Shown in pieces: positions 8,260-17,670 of a DNA stretch of 64,000 bases; within the stretch, counting starts at the first letter, position 1, and each line of letters begins with the position of its first letter. Location: NCBI GenBank assembly GCA_022843625.1, contig JALHNH010000010.1, positions 96,313 through 160,312 on the forward strand, read 5' to 3'. This DNA comes from Bryobacter sp. Its GTDB lineage: Bacteria; Acidobacteriota; Terriglobia; Bryobacterales; Bryobacteraceae. The notes below the pieces were generated by a model that was given only the letters and a program-made list of their open reading frames with translations, was not told the origin of the DNA and did not search any database. Both the position numbers and the translations under genes were made by a program.

Positions 8260-9183
8260 CTACATGTTGTTCATCATTGGTCCAAGTTCGCGCACGATCT
8301 TGACGGCCATTGGCCCGACCGTGACGAGAAACAAGGAAGGCAAAATACAGAAAAAGATTGGGAAAATAAGCTTGACGCCCAGCTTGGCGGCCTTTTCTTC
8401 AGCCACCTGGCGGGCATGCACGCGCATAAAGTCGGCATGCTGGCGCAGACTCTGGGCTACACCAGTACCGAATCGGTCAGCCTGGATGAGTACAGCGACA
8501 AGCTTTTTCAAGTCGTCGACCGTGGTTCGTTCTGCCAGGTTGCGCAGGGCTTCGACGCGACGTTTGCCGGCTTTGAGCTCAAGATTGACCAGCATGAACT
8601 CTTCACAAATTTCAGGGTGGGCATGCTCAAGCTCTTTCGAGACCTGCAGGATGGCCTGATCGAGACCGAGACCACTCTCGACGCAGACCACAAGGAGATC
8701 GAGGCCGTTGGCGAGACCACGTTGAATTTCTTTCTGTCGGCGCTTGCTCAGGATGTTGACATACTCGTTGGGACCAAAGAAGCCTGCCGCGACTGCTGCA
8801 AGAACTGCTACAAACTTGTTGCTTGCGTCGGCTGGCGAACCCGCCACAATGAGGCTCATTACGACAGGTACGACTACACCGAAGAAGACTTTGGAACCGT
8901 AGAAAATCTTAAGAGCATTGGGCCCGCGAAGGCCGGCCTTTATCAGGCGTCGCTGCATGACCGAGACGTCTTTGGGCGAGGCCGGCAGCACATCACCAAG
9001 CTTTTGAACCAACTCATGGAAGACCAGGCTTGGATGCCTCGGGGCTACATCGGGGATATCCATAGCGACGCCGGTTACGCGTTCGATCGCTTCTTTGGGT
9101 TGAACCCACATCCTCATGCCGACAACAGAGACTGCAATGGCGACGAGAATGAATATGGCGAAAGCTGTAAGAATCATGATCAT
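8260..9183 (-). CDS. tadC: Type IV pilus/Tad secretion inner-membrane platform protein TadC
   Basis: The 307-residue protein has the type II secretion GspF-like layout: N-terminal helix (ILTAFAIFILVAIAVSVV), two helices near residues 80-125, a cytoplasmic helical domain with GLANGLDLLVVCVESGLGLDQAI, a late helix (LGVKLIFPIFFCILPSLFLVTVG), and the family's hallmark EKAAKLGVKL-like segment before it. TadC pairs with TadB to form the membrane platform that the TadA ATPase drives in Flp pilus assembly. GAGGTG precedes the start with good spacing. It follows tadB by 12 bp. Confidence 0.92.
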   Translation of the reverse strand: MIMILTAFAIFILVAIAVSVVGMRMWVQPKEAIERVTGVAMDIPDVAPRHPSLVFHELVQKLGDVLPASPKDVSVMQRRLIKAGLRGPNALKIFYGSKVFFGVVVPVVMSLIVAGSPADASNKFVAVLAAVAAGFFGPNEYVNILSKRRQKEIQRGLANGLDLLVVCVESGLGLDQAILQVSKELEHAHPEICEEFMLVNLELKAGKRRVEALRNLAERTTVDDLKKLVAVLIQADRFGTGVAQSLRQHADFMRVHARQVAEEKAAKLGVKLIFPIFFCILPSLFLVTVGPMAVKIVRELGPMMNNM

Positions 9184-9195
9184 GAGAGCACCTCG

Positions 9196-10173
9196 TTAAA
9201 CTTCGATCTTTACGATCTGCTGCATTACCCAATAACCAATCAATTGGAGGGCAATCCCACCCCCCGCCATGTAGTTGCCGATTTCGTCGTTAAAAAAGAA
9301 AAGAACATAGTCTCGGTTTGTGAAGAACATGAGAACGGCTACGACGATCGGAATGCTGCTGAGCGCCGTTCCGGTCATCTTTCCGTGGGCTGAAATCGTC
9401 TTGATCTTGCCGCGAAGTTTGAATCTTTCGCGGATGATATAGGCAAGTTTGTCGAGAATTTCAGCGAGGTTGCCACCGGTTCGCTTCTGCAGGATTACGG
9501 CCGAAACGAAGAACTGGACATCGAGAAGGGGAACTCTCTTGGCCAGTTTTTCAAGGGCGACATCGAGTGGAAGCCCGAGATTGTGTTCTTCAAAAGCACG
9601 CTTGAATTCGCTCGCCAATGGTTCCTGAAATTCCCGATGGATCATTTCGAGAGATACCGAGAAGGCGTGGCCTGCTCGCATTGAGCGCGAGACGAATTCG
9701 AGCGAATCCGGGAACAATTCCTCAAAACGATGAATACGTGAGTTACGCTTGCGGACAACAAAGAGGATCGGCATGAGGCCACACAGGGCGGCCGGGATTA
9801 GACCGAGGATTCTGAATTTGGGCGGAAGGAAGAAGTGAACTGCCAGATAGCCGATCAAGAAGCCTCCGAGGCAGGCGTGAACCAGACGGGCCACACGCCA
9901 CTTGAGGCCAGACTGTTCGAGAAGTGTCTTCAACCTCGGCTGGAGATCAAATCGTTTGAGAACGCGAAGTGCAAACTTTCCGGTTTGCAAATCTTCAGTT
10001 TCGATCAGAGCTGGACCACGGGTCTTGGCTTTGACCTTGGCTTTGGTTTCTTTACCAGCCAAACGCGATTTGATTTTGTCGACATCCTGGCTCTTGAGGA
10101 CGTTGGTAACCAAATACCAGACCACCATGGAGCCAACCCACACGGCAATCGCGATCATGATGAAAAAGCCCAT
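9196..10173 (-). CDS. tadB: Tad pilus inner-membrane platform protein TadB
   Basis: The 325-residue protein has one N-terminal membrane helix, a pair of helices around residues 90-135, the GspF-like cytoplasmic domain (FVSRSMRAGHAFSVSLEMI, then RTGGNLAEILDKLA) and two C-terminal helices. The GGNLAEIL motif is typical of T2SF/TadB proteins. A GAGG ribosome-binding site sits 8 bp before the start. It lies between cpaF and tadC in the standard order for tad loci. Its length is normal for TadB. Confidence 0.92.
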   Translation of the reverse strand: MGFFIMIAIAVWVGSMVVWYLVTNVLKSQDVDKIKSRLAGKETKAKVKAKTRGPALIETEDLQTGKFALRVLKRFDLQPRLKTLLEQSGLKWRVARLVHACLGGFLIGYLAVHFFLPPKFRILGLIPAALCGLMPILFVVRKRNSRIHRFEELFPDSLEFVSRSMRAGHAFSVSLEMIHREFQEPLASEFKRAFEEHNLGLPLDVALEKLAKRVPLLDVQFFVSAVILQKRTGGNLAEILDKLAYIIRERFKLRGKIKTISAHGKMTGTALSSIPIVVAVLMFFTNRDYVLFFFNDEIGNYMAGGGIALQLIGYWVMQQIVKIEV

Positions 10174-10205
10174 AGTGATTTCCTCTATTCCCTTGCGTCG
10201 ATAGC

Positions 10206-11567
10206 CTAAACTTCTTCAACTTCGTCAAAGAGATCGGGGCGAAGCCGAATGCCGGCCGAGAGAAGCTTTTCGTAGAACTTGGGACGGATGCCGGTTGCGG
10301 CGAAGCGCCCCAAGACTTTGCCTTCTGGAGAGAGACCACGCTTTTCAAAGACGAAGATGTCTTGAATGGTGATGATTTCCCCTTCCATGCCGGTGACTTC
10401 AGTGATCGAGGTAACGCGGCGTGAGCCATCGCTCAGACGGGCAGCCTGGACAAACAGATTGACGGCGCTTGAGATTTGCTGGCGAACGCTTTCGAGTTTC
10501 ATGTTCGAATTCGCCAGGCTGACCATGACCTCAAGACGAGAGACGGCGTCGCGAGGGGTGTTGGCGTGGACAGTAGTCAAGCTGCCGTCGTGACCCGTGT
10601 TCATAGCCTGCAACATGTCGAGGGCTTCTTCACCGCGGACTTCGCCGACGACAATACGGTCGGGGCGCATACGTAAGCTGTTGACCAGGAGTTCGCGCTG
10701 GCGAATGGCACCGTGGCCTTCGAGGTTGGCTGGCCTGGTCTCAAGGCGTGCCACGTGTGGCTGCTTGAGCTGGAGTTCGGCGGCGTCTTCAATGGTGACG
10801 ATGCGTTCTTTCGGATTGATGAAGAAACTGAGGGCATTGAGCAGGGTCGTTTTACCGGCACCTGTTCCACCAGCGATGATGATATTGAGCTTGGCCTTGA
10901 CGGCGGCTTCGAGAAGTTCCATCATGCCTTTGGTCATGGCCTTGCGATCGACCAGATCCGGGGGCATGAGCTTGTCGGCCGAGAAACGGCGGATCGAAAG
11001 CAGCGGGCCGTCGACGGCGAGTGGAGGAATGATTGCGTTGACGCGGCTGCCGTCGAGGAGGCGGGCGTCCACCATTGGATTAGATTCGTCAATCCGGCGG
11101 CCAACCTGGCTGACGATCTTGTCGATAATGCGCAACAAGTGCTGGTCGTCGCGGAAGGTTACGTTGGTGAGTTCGAGCTGGCCTTTACGTTCGACGTAGA
11201 CCTGCTTGTGGGTGTTGACCAGAATATCGGAGATGGTGGCGTCCTGAAGCATGGCTTCGAGTGGGCCGAGGCCAAAGACTTCATCCAGTACTTCGTCGCA
11301 TATCTGTTGCTTTTCAAGAGCGCTCAACAGCGTGGGCTCAGCATCGATCAGAGCGATCAGGGCCTGGCGGACTTCACCGCGCACGCGCTGGTTGTCAATC
11401 GTAGCAAGGGCCTCAAGATTGATCTTGTCAAGGAGCTTGCGGTGAAGGGTGAACTTAAGTTCCTGATATTCAGGCTTCAGTTGTACCTTCGGCTTGCCGG
11501 CGTTCTTAAGCAGGCGTTGTTCCCAACTCAGTTGTGTTTTCGATCCGCTATCTAAGGGGCTAATCAT
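10206..11567 (-). CDS. cpaF: Tad pilus assembly ATPase TadA/CpaF
   Basis: The 453-residue secretion ATPase has an N-terminal helical domain (to ~150) and an ATPase domain with Walker [10 protein letters not shown] (residues 233-241), an Asp box (VTIEDAAEL), Walker B-like [14 protein letters not shown] and a His box ([11 protein letters not shown]). It hydrolyses ATP to power pilin polymerisation at the inner membrane. Gene order cpaE-cpaF-tadB-tadC matches known tad/cpa clusters. Length and motifs are complete, so it should be active. Confidence 0.95.
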   Translation of the reverse strand: MISPLDSGSKTQLSWEQRLLKNAGKPKVQLKPEYQELKFTLHRKLLDKINLEALATIDNQRVRGEVRQALIALIDAEPTLLSALEKQQICDEVLDEVFGLGPLEAMLQDATISDILVNTHKQVYVERKGQLELTNVTFRDDQHLLRIIDKIVSQVGRRIDESNPMVDARLLDGSRVNAIIPPLAVDGPLLSIRRFSADKLMPPDLVDRKAMTKGMMELLEAAVKAKLNIIIAGGTGAGKTTLLNALSFFINPKERIVTIEDAAELQLKQPHVARLETRPANLEGHGAIRQRELLVNSLRMRPDRIVVGEVRGEEALDMLQAMNTGHDGSLTTVHANTPRDAVSRLEVMVSLANSNMKLESVRQQISSAVNLFVQAARLSDGSRRVTSITEVTGMEGEIITIQDIFVFEKRGLSPEGKVLGRFAATGIRPKFYEKLLSAGIRLRPDLFDEVEEV

Positions 11568-11604
11568 GGTTCAGATTCTTTCGATCGCTATCTTCCGGGT
11601 TCGT

Positions 11605-12822
11605 TCAGGTTTGAGACAAAGCGGGACGGGCCGCCTCAAGCATGCTCATCGACTTCTTTTTTTCGGCTTCTATGCTGCCCGAAATCTTTTTGGAAAGCCC
11701 TTCAACGGCTTTGCCCAGTTCGCAGTCCGAGCCAAGGGGCTGGCCGAGGGTCACGACCCTGTGGAGCGAAAAGTAATCATTCGGGAACATGGCGTCGACA
11801 GGGGAATTGAATATTTTTTCAAGGTCTGCAAGACCAATCCCGTCGCGCTTGTTTACGCGGTTGACCAGCAGTTTGTAGCGGTCTTTTGTGAGGCCGAGCT
11901 GGCCGAGCATATTGATCGCCTTGCGGGCCAGATGCAGGCTCGGCAATTCGCCAGTGGAGACCAGGTACATGTAGTCTGCCTCGGTAAGCATGAGGAGACT
12001 GGGCCGGTAAAAAACCGCGGGGAGGTCGACAACGATCCAGTCGTAAAGCATGCGCGCATACTGAAGAACGGCGTGGAGCCTGTCGCTCGGGACTTCGGCC
12101 GAAACTGGAGTATCTGGTGCCGGGAGGATATCAATACCACCGCTATGGGCGATCATGGAACTCCAGATCGCTGGATTCAAGCGATTGGCGTGTTCGATCG
12201 CATCCAGCATCGAGTAGGCGTGATTTAGCTTGAGATAGAAGCCAATTGTGCCGCCCATCAAATCAAGATCGAGTAGAAGGACCCGGCGTCCCGTCATTTT
12301 CTTGAGCGTGAAGGCAGTCTGGGCACTTAGGGTAGATGCGCCCGAACCAGGCTTGGAACTGGCAAAGGCAATGACTTTGCCCAGTTCACGCTCGGAGGTC
12401 TGCTCTGGTTCTTTTACGCGGCGTAGCCTGTCGGCGGCCTCTAGCTGCGCGTTCTGGTCGAAGGGTGCGTAGAGGAAATCGCTTGCGCCGAGGCGAAGGG
12501 ACCGCAAGAGGGCATCAGAATCGTTTTGATTGTGAATGCCAATGACACTGGTTGAAGGTGCAACCTGAGCGATCATCTGAATCAGATCGCAGGCTGCATC
12601 AATGTTGCTGGCCAAGTCGAGGAGCACAACGTCGGGCTGGACCTGACGTAGACGGATCTCCAGGGTCTGCCGAGGGGGATATCCTTTAAGGTCGGCCATG
12701 ACCTGAAAGGCTCGAGACTGCTCCACGGAACGAGTGAATACAGAGGCCAGTTCGCGATCCTGACAGATCAGGATTGCGGTGAGCTCTACTCCCATCGACC
12801 CAAATGAGGCTGAATTCATCAT
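11605..12822 (-). CDS. cpaE: Tad pilus localisation protein CpaE/TadZ
   Basis: From the chosen ATG the product is 405 residues (MMNSASFGSMGVELTAIL); the longer open frame upstream is an out-of-frame copy of the proline/alanine-rich end of cpaC and is rejected as coding. Residues ~12-135 form a receiver-like domain (VVLLDLAS with D69 at the phosphoacceptor position). Residues 150-390 form a ParA/MinD-type ATPase with the deviant Walker A KPGSGAST (157-164) and RVLLLDLDLMGG. TadZ proteins place the secretion system in the cell. The start lies 25 bp after the cpaC stop. Confidence 0.9.
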   Translation of the reverse strand: MMNSASFGSMGVELTAILICQDRELASVFTRSVEQSRAFQVMADLKGYPPRQTLEIRLRQVQPDVVLLDLASNIDAACDLIQMIAQVAPSTSVIGIHNQNDSDALLRSLRLGASDFLYAPFDQNAQLEAADRLRRVKEPEQTSERELGKVIAFASSKPGSGASTLSAQTAFTLKKMTGRRVLLLDLDLMGGTIGFYLKLNHAYSMLDAIEHANRLNPAIWSSMIAHSGGIDILPAPDTPVSAEVPSDRLHAVLQYARMLYDWIVVDLPAVFYRPSLLMLTEADYMYLVSTGELPSLHLARKAINMLGQLGLTKDRYKLLVNRVNKRDGIGLADLEKIFNSPVDAMFPNDYFSLHRVVTLGQPLGSDCELGKAVEGLSKKISGSIEAEKKKSMSMLEAARPALSQT

Positions 12823-12847
12823 CGTGTGCCTTTGGCAAGCCAGCTGG

Positions 12848-14572
12848 CTAGTTTCCACCCCCGCCAATTGCGGTTGGTTCCGGAATGGCGCTGAGGCCGC
12901 TGTTTGCAGCAGGCGGGCTGAGGCGAGCCACTGGGATGGGCGCCGGGGCAACGGGTGCTGGGGCAATGGGTGCTGGGGCAGCAGGCGCTGGAGATGAAGC
13001 AGCCGGGTGGGCATCTACAGTTGCCGGTGAGTCAGTGGGATTGACCCTAGCGGTTGCATCTGAAGCGGTTGCAGCTGGGGCGGTTGCATCTGAAGCGGTT
13101 GCAGCTGGGGCGGATGCAGCCTGGCCCGTCTTCTTGCCGCTCTTCCAGAATAGGAAGGGATTCTTTGAATCGGACTCGGCCTTCTCGACCTTCTTTGGAG
13201 CTTCGATGGCAGAAGTCTGACGGACCGGATCGCCCACCTTCTTGGTCACCTTGAAGGGTTGGAGCCATTCTTTCGGGAATTCAGGGACCGGGAGCTTGTC
13301 ATCCGGGTTGTAGGGTTTGACGATTTCAGGGGTAACAATGACGATCAGTTCGGTCTTGGTTTTGCGATCGTTACGGCTCTTGAAGAGCGCGCCGAGAATG
13401 GGGATGCTCGACAAACCGGGGAGCTTGGACATCTGCTCGGTGACACGATCATCCATGAGGCCGGCGATCATAAAGCTCTGACCTTCTTTGAGTTCAACGT
13501 TTGTCTCCATGCGACGGGTGGCCAAAGCAGGGATAGTAAATCCGGACAGGGATACGGCGTTGGAAAGATCGATCGTCGATACTTCTGGCTTAACGTACAT
13601 CTTGATTGTGCCGTTGGGGGTAATGGTCGGGTTAAAGTTCAGCCGGATACCGTATTCACGAAACTGAATAGTGACCGCACCGGCGTTGCCGCCACCCTGA
13701 AGAACTGGAACCGGGAATTCACCACCGGCGAGGAAGCTGGCTTCTTTACCGTTGAGGGTAGTCAGGTTTGGTTCGGCCAGGATTTGGAGAATATCCTGGC
13801 TTTGAAGGGCGCGAATCGCCGCACCGAGGTTCAGGTCAGGACGGAAGGCGAAGATATTGAGAGCGTCCGTTATGTTGAAGGTGCTCGGAATATTGGGGAC
13901 AACTGAGTTATTTCCGCGGATTGTCTGAAGCGCAGGAGGTGTGAACTGGTTTGTGGAAGCGCTACCTGTTGTGCCTGTGGCACCTGTACTGAAAAGATTG
14001 ACACCGAGCTGCATGCCGTAGGCACGATTGAGTTCAGCGAACTTGACTTTGAGAATGATCTGCTGCTCGATCGGAGCAGCGGCGACCTGAAGATTAGTGA
14101 CAACAGTTTTGGCCAGAGGGCTGGCAATCGCAACGGCTCGATCCGCTACGTCTTTGCTTGAGACTTTACCGACGAGAGTGATTGAGTCTCGGCCGCTCTG
14201 GATGCGAATGTCTTCGTTAGGGAAGGTCTCGCTGAGGAGCTTGCGGATGGGCTCGACGTTATGTTCAACGGTAATGTTGTACATGGTGCGAGCCCCTGTC
14301 TTGGCCCAAACGACAACAGTGGCAGAGCCGTGACCCTTGCCGTGGAGCAGGAACTCTTTTGCCGTCGCCGGTACTGCATCTACCACCTCGGGGCTGGAGG
14401 TCGAGATGCGGCCAATTTCGACAGGATAGTCGATCACCAGGCTCTTGCCAATGGTCATGCTAAGGTCGACGACATTCATCGACTGAGCTGCCAGGGGCAT
14501 CGGAGCTGGAAGGACCATAAGGCCCGCCAGGGCAAATGCCAGGAGCTTTTGGGGATTGCTGAGATAAGACAT
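12848..14572 (-). CDS. cpaC: Tad outer-membrane secretin CpaC/RcpA with proline/alanine-rich tail
   Basis: The start MSYLSNPQ was chosen because GAGG lies 9 bp upstream and a signal peptide follows (LLAFALAGLMVLPAPMPLAAQ); 574 residues. Order: pilus-formation N-domain, a BON-like segment (SITLVGKVSSKDVADRA), the secretin core (QDILQILAEPNLTTLNGKEASFLAGGEFPVPV, then the VELKEGQSFMIAGL end piece and LIVIVTPEIV). It forms the outer-membrane pore for the Flp pilus. Unusually, ~120 residues follow the core, made of KKVEKAESDSKNPF and low-complexity Ala/Pro/Thr/Ser repeats encoded by tandem DNA repeats; this tail may span periplasm or bind the cell wall. Confidence 0.92.
   Translation of the reverse strand: MSYLSNPQKLLAFALAGLMVLPAPMPLAAQSMNVVDLSMTIGKSLVIDYPVEIGRISTSSPEVVDAVPATAKEFLLHGKGHGSATVVVWAKTGARTMYNITVEHNVEPIRKLLSETFPNEDIRIQSGRDSITLVGKVSSKDVADRAVAIASPLAKTVVTNLQVAAAPIEQQIILKVKFAELNRAYGMQLGVNLFSTGATGTTGSASTNQFTPPALQTIRGNNSVVPNIPSTFNITDALNIFAFRPDLNLGAAIRALQSQDILQILAEPNLTTLNGKEASFLAGGEFPVPVLQGGGNAGAVTIQFREYGIRLNFNPTITPNGTIKMYVKPEVSTIDLSNAVSLSGFTIPALATRRMETNVELKEGQSFMIAGLMDDRVTEQMSKLPGLSSIPILGALFKSRNDRKTKTELIVIVTPEIVKPYNPDDKLPVPEFPKEWLQPFKVTKKVGDPVRQTSAIEAPKKVEKAESDSKNPFLFWKSGKKTGQAASAPAATASDATAPAATASDATARVNPTDSPATVDAHPAASSPAPAAPAPIAPAPVAPAPIPVARLSPPAANSGLSAIPEPTAIGGGGN
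12945..12989. repeat. Three imperfect 15-bp tandem repeats in cpaC
   Basis: Three units (GGGGCAACGGGTGCT, GGGGCAATGGGTGCT, GGGGCAGCAGGCGCT on the plus strand) encode the alternating Ala-Pro-Ile/Val-Ala-Pro tail of the secretin. Each unit is five codons, so copy-number change would keep the frame. Confidence 0.85.
13051..13110. repeat. Perfect 30-bp tandem repeat (two copies) in cpaC
   Basis: Positions 13051-13080 and 13081-13110 are identical and begin CGGTTGCATCTGAAGCGG. They encode Ala/Thr/Ser/Asp-rich decapeptides in the secretin tail. The unit is ten codons, so expansion or loss is frame-neutral, and perfect identity points to recent duplication. Confidence 0.9.
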
Positions 14573-14627
14573 ACTTGAATTCCTCGGTTTCATCAGAGCC
14601 GTCAAATTGGAGCTTTGCGGGAAAGCA

Positions 14628-15593
14628 TTAAGGGATTGCTACCGGAGCAGGGGGAGCTGCACCGTTGGCTGGCTTCATGCCAACCGTTTCAACGCTTCGG
14701 GCGTTGCCACGGATGACAACAATCTGCTCCGGGACGGGAGGCAGAGCGGGAGCCGGGGGGGGCGCTGCGGCAACGACCACCGGGGGAGGAGTGGGACGAA
14801 GCCGGCGGCGGGGAGCAATACCGTCGTCACCCATCGCATCGTTGGAATTGTTGCCACCGGGCTGGCGGGGGCCAGCGCCACGCTTGCCGTAAAGTGATTG
14901 TGTAGTTACACCGCTTGTTTTCTGTACGTCGTTGTCGCTGCCGTTGCGCAGAATCAGCTGGATGCGGCCTTCGGAGCCGGCGAGGATGATGACCTCGGCC
15001 TGTTCTGGGGTGACCAGCAGAGTAACGGTGGGAGCGTTGATGGCTGCACCGCGGGCATCAGGCGACATAGTTTGACCGGCGCTGAGCACGGTGATGTTCT
15101 GGAGGACGGTGGTTGTTAGAGTCTCAGTGCCTGCAGGGGGTCGGCCCGTGACAGTGACGTCGACGCGCATGCCGGGGAGGACAAAGCCTGCGACGCCAAC
15201 GACATCGTTGACACGGACGGTGACGGCACGCATACCAACCGGAATGATCGGGGCGAGACCGGCGCCGGAGCCGCGTGGGGCGAGGCGGCCTTCGATAACG
15301 GCTTCTTCAGCCAGGATATTGGAGACAACCGGGCGGTCAAGAACTTCTTCGACCTTCATGAATCCGCTCTTGGGAAAAGCGGCAACGGGAACCTTGGTGA
15401 CGGTAATATCGCCTGGCTTGATGGTGGTACCGACGTTGAGGGCTTTGGCGGCAACGACGAGATCTTTCATCTCGACAGCGCCTGGGGCGGATGGGCCGGA
15501 GCTGGAGCGCGCCGACATCTGATAGAAAACGCTCGAAATAATGAGCGCAAACAGAAGGCTGACGCCTAATACTGTGAGAAATCTTTTGTCCAT
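14628..15593 (-). CDS. cpaB: Flp pilus assembly protein CpaB/RcpC
   Basis: The 321-residue product is read from the ATG of MDKRFLTVLG; a TTG three codons upstream is possible. One N-terminal helix (FLTVLGVSLLFALIISSVFY) anchors a periplasmic part with a SAF domain (residues ~45-110, VVAAKALNVGTTIKPGDI and the GMRAVTVRVNDVVGVAGFVLPGMRVDV motif). RcpC/CpaB proteins are needed for pilus assembly and may stabilise the secretin. A disordered stretch rich in Gly, Asn, Arg and Pro (~230-300) precedes a short conserved end (IVVIRGNARSVETV). The gene follows cpaA by about 5 bp. Confidence 0.9.
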   Translation of the reverse strand: MDKRFLTVLGVSLLFALIISSVFYQMSARSSSGPSAPGAVEMKDLVVAAKALNVGTTIKPGDITVTKVPVAAFPKSGFMKVEEVLDRPVVSNILAEEAVIEGRLAPRGSGAGLAPIIPVGMRAVTVRVNDVVGVAGFVLPGMRVDVTVTGRPPAGTETLTTTVLQNITVLSAGQTMSPDARGAAINAPTVTLLVTPEQAEVIILAGSEGRIQLILRNGSDNDVQKTSGVTTQSLYGKRGAGPRQPGGNNSNDAMGDDGIAPRRRLRPTPPPVVVAAAPPPAPALPPVPEQIVVIRGNARSVETVGMKPANGAAPPAPVAIP

Positions 15594-15598
15594 AATGG

Positions 15599-16099
15599 TC
15601 AAACCCCTTTCGGAATCAACGCAAGCCAGCTGCCGAGGGTTATTGCTGGGGCGTACGGGATGTAATTGTCAACTTGTTGGGAAGCAAGCGCAAGGCTAGC
15701 CTCAGTTTGCTTATCGGTCGAAAAATTGCGTTGCCGCCAAAAGCGGACGGCGTAGCGAAAGCAGAGCGCAAGCAGGGCGATGATGCCCCCGATGCCTGCG
15801 GTAAGAATTGTTGCTTCAAGGAGGCGGGAGGGCCCGAGGAGGGCACCAAAACCGGCCATCAGCTTTATGTCACCACCACCCATTCCACCAAGGAGGAAGA
15901 AGACGAGAAAAGCGCTAAAGCCAATCACTGCACCAAGAAACCAGGTGAGAAGACCCTGCCAGCCGTTGTTGGTGGTGTGAACCACAAGGGCACCAAGCAA
16001 GGCTGCCGCAGGGATGGAATTGGAGATGTTGCGGCGCCAGAGATCCTCACCGGAAGCGGCGAGGCCGATGCTGAGCGCGACTGCGGTCTCAAGAGTCAT
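15599..16099 (-). CDS. cpaA: Prepilin peptidase CpaA/TadV (A24 family)
   Basis: The 166-residue membrane protein has the two catalytic aspartates of GxGD-type prepilin peptidases: D19 (ASGEDLWRRNISN) and D77 in GGGDIKLMAG. Five or six hydrophobic segments are visible. It would cleave the leader from Flp pilins at the inner membrane. It is the small CpaA form without the N-terminal methylase domain. Its start overlaps the upstream membrane protein by ATGA. Confidence 0.92.
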   Translation of the reverse strand: MTLETAVALSIGLAASGEDLWRRNISNSIPAAALLGALVVHTTNNGWQGLLTWFLGAVIGFSAFLVFFLLGGMGGGDIKLMAGFGALLGPSRLLEATILTAGIGGIIALLALCFRYAVRFWRQRNFSTDKQTEASLALASQQVDNYIPYAPAITLGSWLALIPKGV

Positions 16100-17667
16100 A
16101 TGCGGTTCTCCCTTATTCCTTCGGATGGTAGGGAGGCTTTCATTAGTCTGCCGGGGGAAAAAAGGTGTTCAGCAAATGGAATGGCAGCGATTGTGACTCT
16201 GCGTACATAGACGACGCTAACCGCATCGGAATGAAGCAGTTGCCAACCTGGCTCGGTATCGAGCCGGGCACCGAGGCCGGTATTGACCGGGAGAATAACC
16301 GTATCGATCCGGTACCGAGTGAGGTGGTCTCGCCAGTTGGGGGAGACGTTGAGCATGTCGAGGTAATCCTGACCGAGGGCGGGACCAAAAAAGTCGCTTC
16401 TACCGTCAATAAAGACCTTCAGATCCGGCCAAAGCCGATAAATCAGATAATCTCCCCACTGATCGGAGGTGAGGATCCTGCGGCCTTTGAGCTGGGCGGC
16501 CAGCTTATTAGCTGTCGCGACGGGAAATCGCTTTTCTGGAAAATCGGCAGGAAGCTTGTGCAGGTTCAATAAGCAGAGGACAACGGGCAGAATTAAGGCC
16601 CAGATGGAGTTATGGGTAAATTTAGGGCGAAGGTCGAAATCGAGATCGCGAAAGATTCCAAGGACAGAGGACTTCCTGACGCTCGCCCAGAGCGATTCAA
16701 GGACTAGTGTGACCTCTGAGGCGATGACCGGAGCGGCGGCGAGAATGAAGAGCGGCGCGTGACGGACGGCACCGAGGGCGAGATGGGCCCAGAGCCAGAC
16801 ACTGACGGCTTCGGTTAAGCCAGAAGCACCCCGGAAGGCGCGCCCCCAGGCTGCGGCGATGCCGGCGAGAAGGAGAATTTCGAATTGCAAGACATTTTCG
16901 GAGCGGAATTTCGGACTCTGGAATTCTTCGACCGAATCCCGAATCCAGCTGCTTTGGAGGTAGCCGAAGATGTGCTGGTGGAGTTGCCAGCCGTAGGGAT
17001 TGACGAGCGTGGCGGCCGCGCAGGTGAGGGCAACGAGAAGTTCTTTTTTCCAGAGAGGGTCGCCGTAGAGAAGGCGTGCGCCGATCTGAATGCCAAGAAA
17101 GACGAAGAGGGCGGGCCAGCCGCCGTGAAGATTGGCCCAGAGAAGAGCAAGGGGCACGAGGAGCCAGATGCGCCGGGAGGGATTTCTGCGCTCGGAATCG
17201 AGGAGCCAAAGTTCGATGGCGAGGAAGAGAAGCGTGAAGATATGAGGCCGGGCGAGGTAGTGAACTGTGGAGCCTCCAACGGCGAGCATCATTACCGGAA
17301 ATGCAACCAGGACGCTTGAGCCGCGCCAGATCATCCATCGAAGGGCGATGACACTTGTAGCGATCAGAATAAAGCCGGAAAAGAAGACAAGGAGAGGCAG
17401 GCCGCCGGCGGCATGAAGCAGTGCGAAGAGAATATCCGATCCCCATTCCCAGGCAAACCATTGCGCATCTGGCTTAGAAAAAGAGAAGAGATCGCGGTAG
17501 GGAACCTGGTGGTTAGCGAGAATCCATTGACCCGTGCGAATGTGCCAGCCGGTATCGCCGTCACCTAAAAGCACAGCCCAGCCCTTGGGCGAGAGGATAA
17601 AGATCCAGGCCATGAGGGCGGTAAAGATGACATCGACAAAACCAGGGCGGAGCGCACGTTGCAGCAT
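16096..17667 (-). CDS. GT-C-like multi-pass membrane protein in tad operon
   Basis: The 523-residue protein has about ten hydrophobic segments. The first loop contains GDGDTGWHIRTGQWIL and then FAWEWGSDILFALLH, a pattern typical of GT-C-fold sugar transferases or related membrane proteins, with acidic residues after the first helix. A soluble C-terminal part contains LTSDQWGDYLIYRLWPD and VFIDGRSDFFG, seen in the same bacterial family. It may glycosylate exported proteins using a lipid-linked sugar; a role in pilin modification is inferred only from its place between the response regulator (3-bp gap) and cpaA (4-bp overlap). Confidence 0.7.
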   Translation of the reverse strand: MLQRALRPGFVDVIFTALMAWIFILSPKGWAVLLGDGDTGWHIRTGQWILANHQVPYRDLFSFSKPDAQWFAWEWGSDILFALLHAAGGLPLLVFFSGFILIATSVIALRWMIWRGSSVLVAFPVMMLAVGGSTVHYLARPHIFTLLFLAIELWLLDSERRNPSRRIWLLVPLALLWANLHGGWPALFVFLGIQIGARLLYGDPLWKKELLVALTCAAATLVNPYGWQLHQHIFGYLQSSWIRDSVEEFQSPKFRSENVLQFEILLLAGIAAAWGRAFRGASGLTEAVSVWLWAHLALGAVRHAPLFILAAAPVIASEVTLVLESLWASVRKSSVLGIFRDLDFDLRPKFTHNSIWALILPVVLCLLNLHKLPADFPEKRFPVATANKLAAQLKGRRILTSDQWGDYLIYRLWPDLKVFIDGRSDFFGPALGQDYLDMLNVSPNWRDHLTRYRIDTVILPVNTGLGARLDTEPGWQLLHSDAVSVVYVRRVTIAAIPFAEHLFSPGRLMKASLPSEGIRENRI

Positions 17668-17670
17668 TTA

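Noticed and set aside
8416..9393. 325-residue plus-strand ORF opposite tadC/tadB
   Set aside because: It is antisense to well-supported tad genes; its translation is rich in Asp, Glu, His and Arg without a fold pattern, as expected from the complement of G/C-biased codons.
10713..11555. 280-residue plus-strand ORF opposite cpaF
   Set aside because: A shadow of the conserved ATPase gene; no recognisable motif and no ribosome-binding site.
12823..13014. N-terminal 64 codons of the longest cpaE frame
   Set aside because: Pro/Leu/Arg/His-rich and overlaps the secretin tail out of frame; CpaE homologues start near the chosen ATG.
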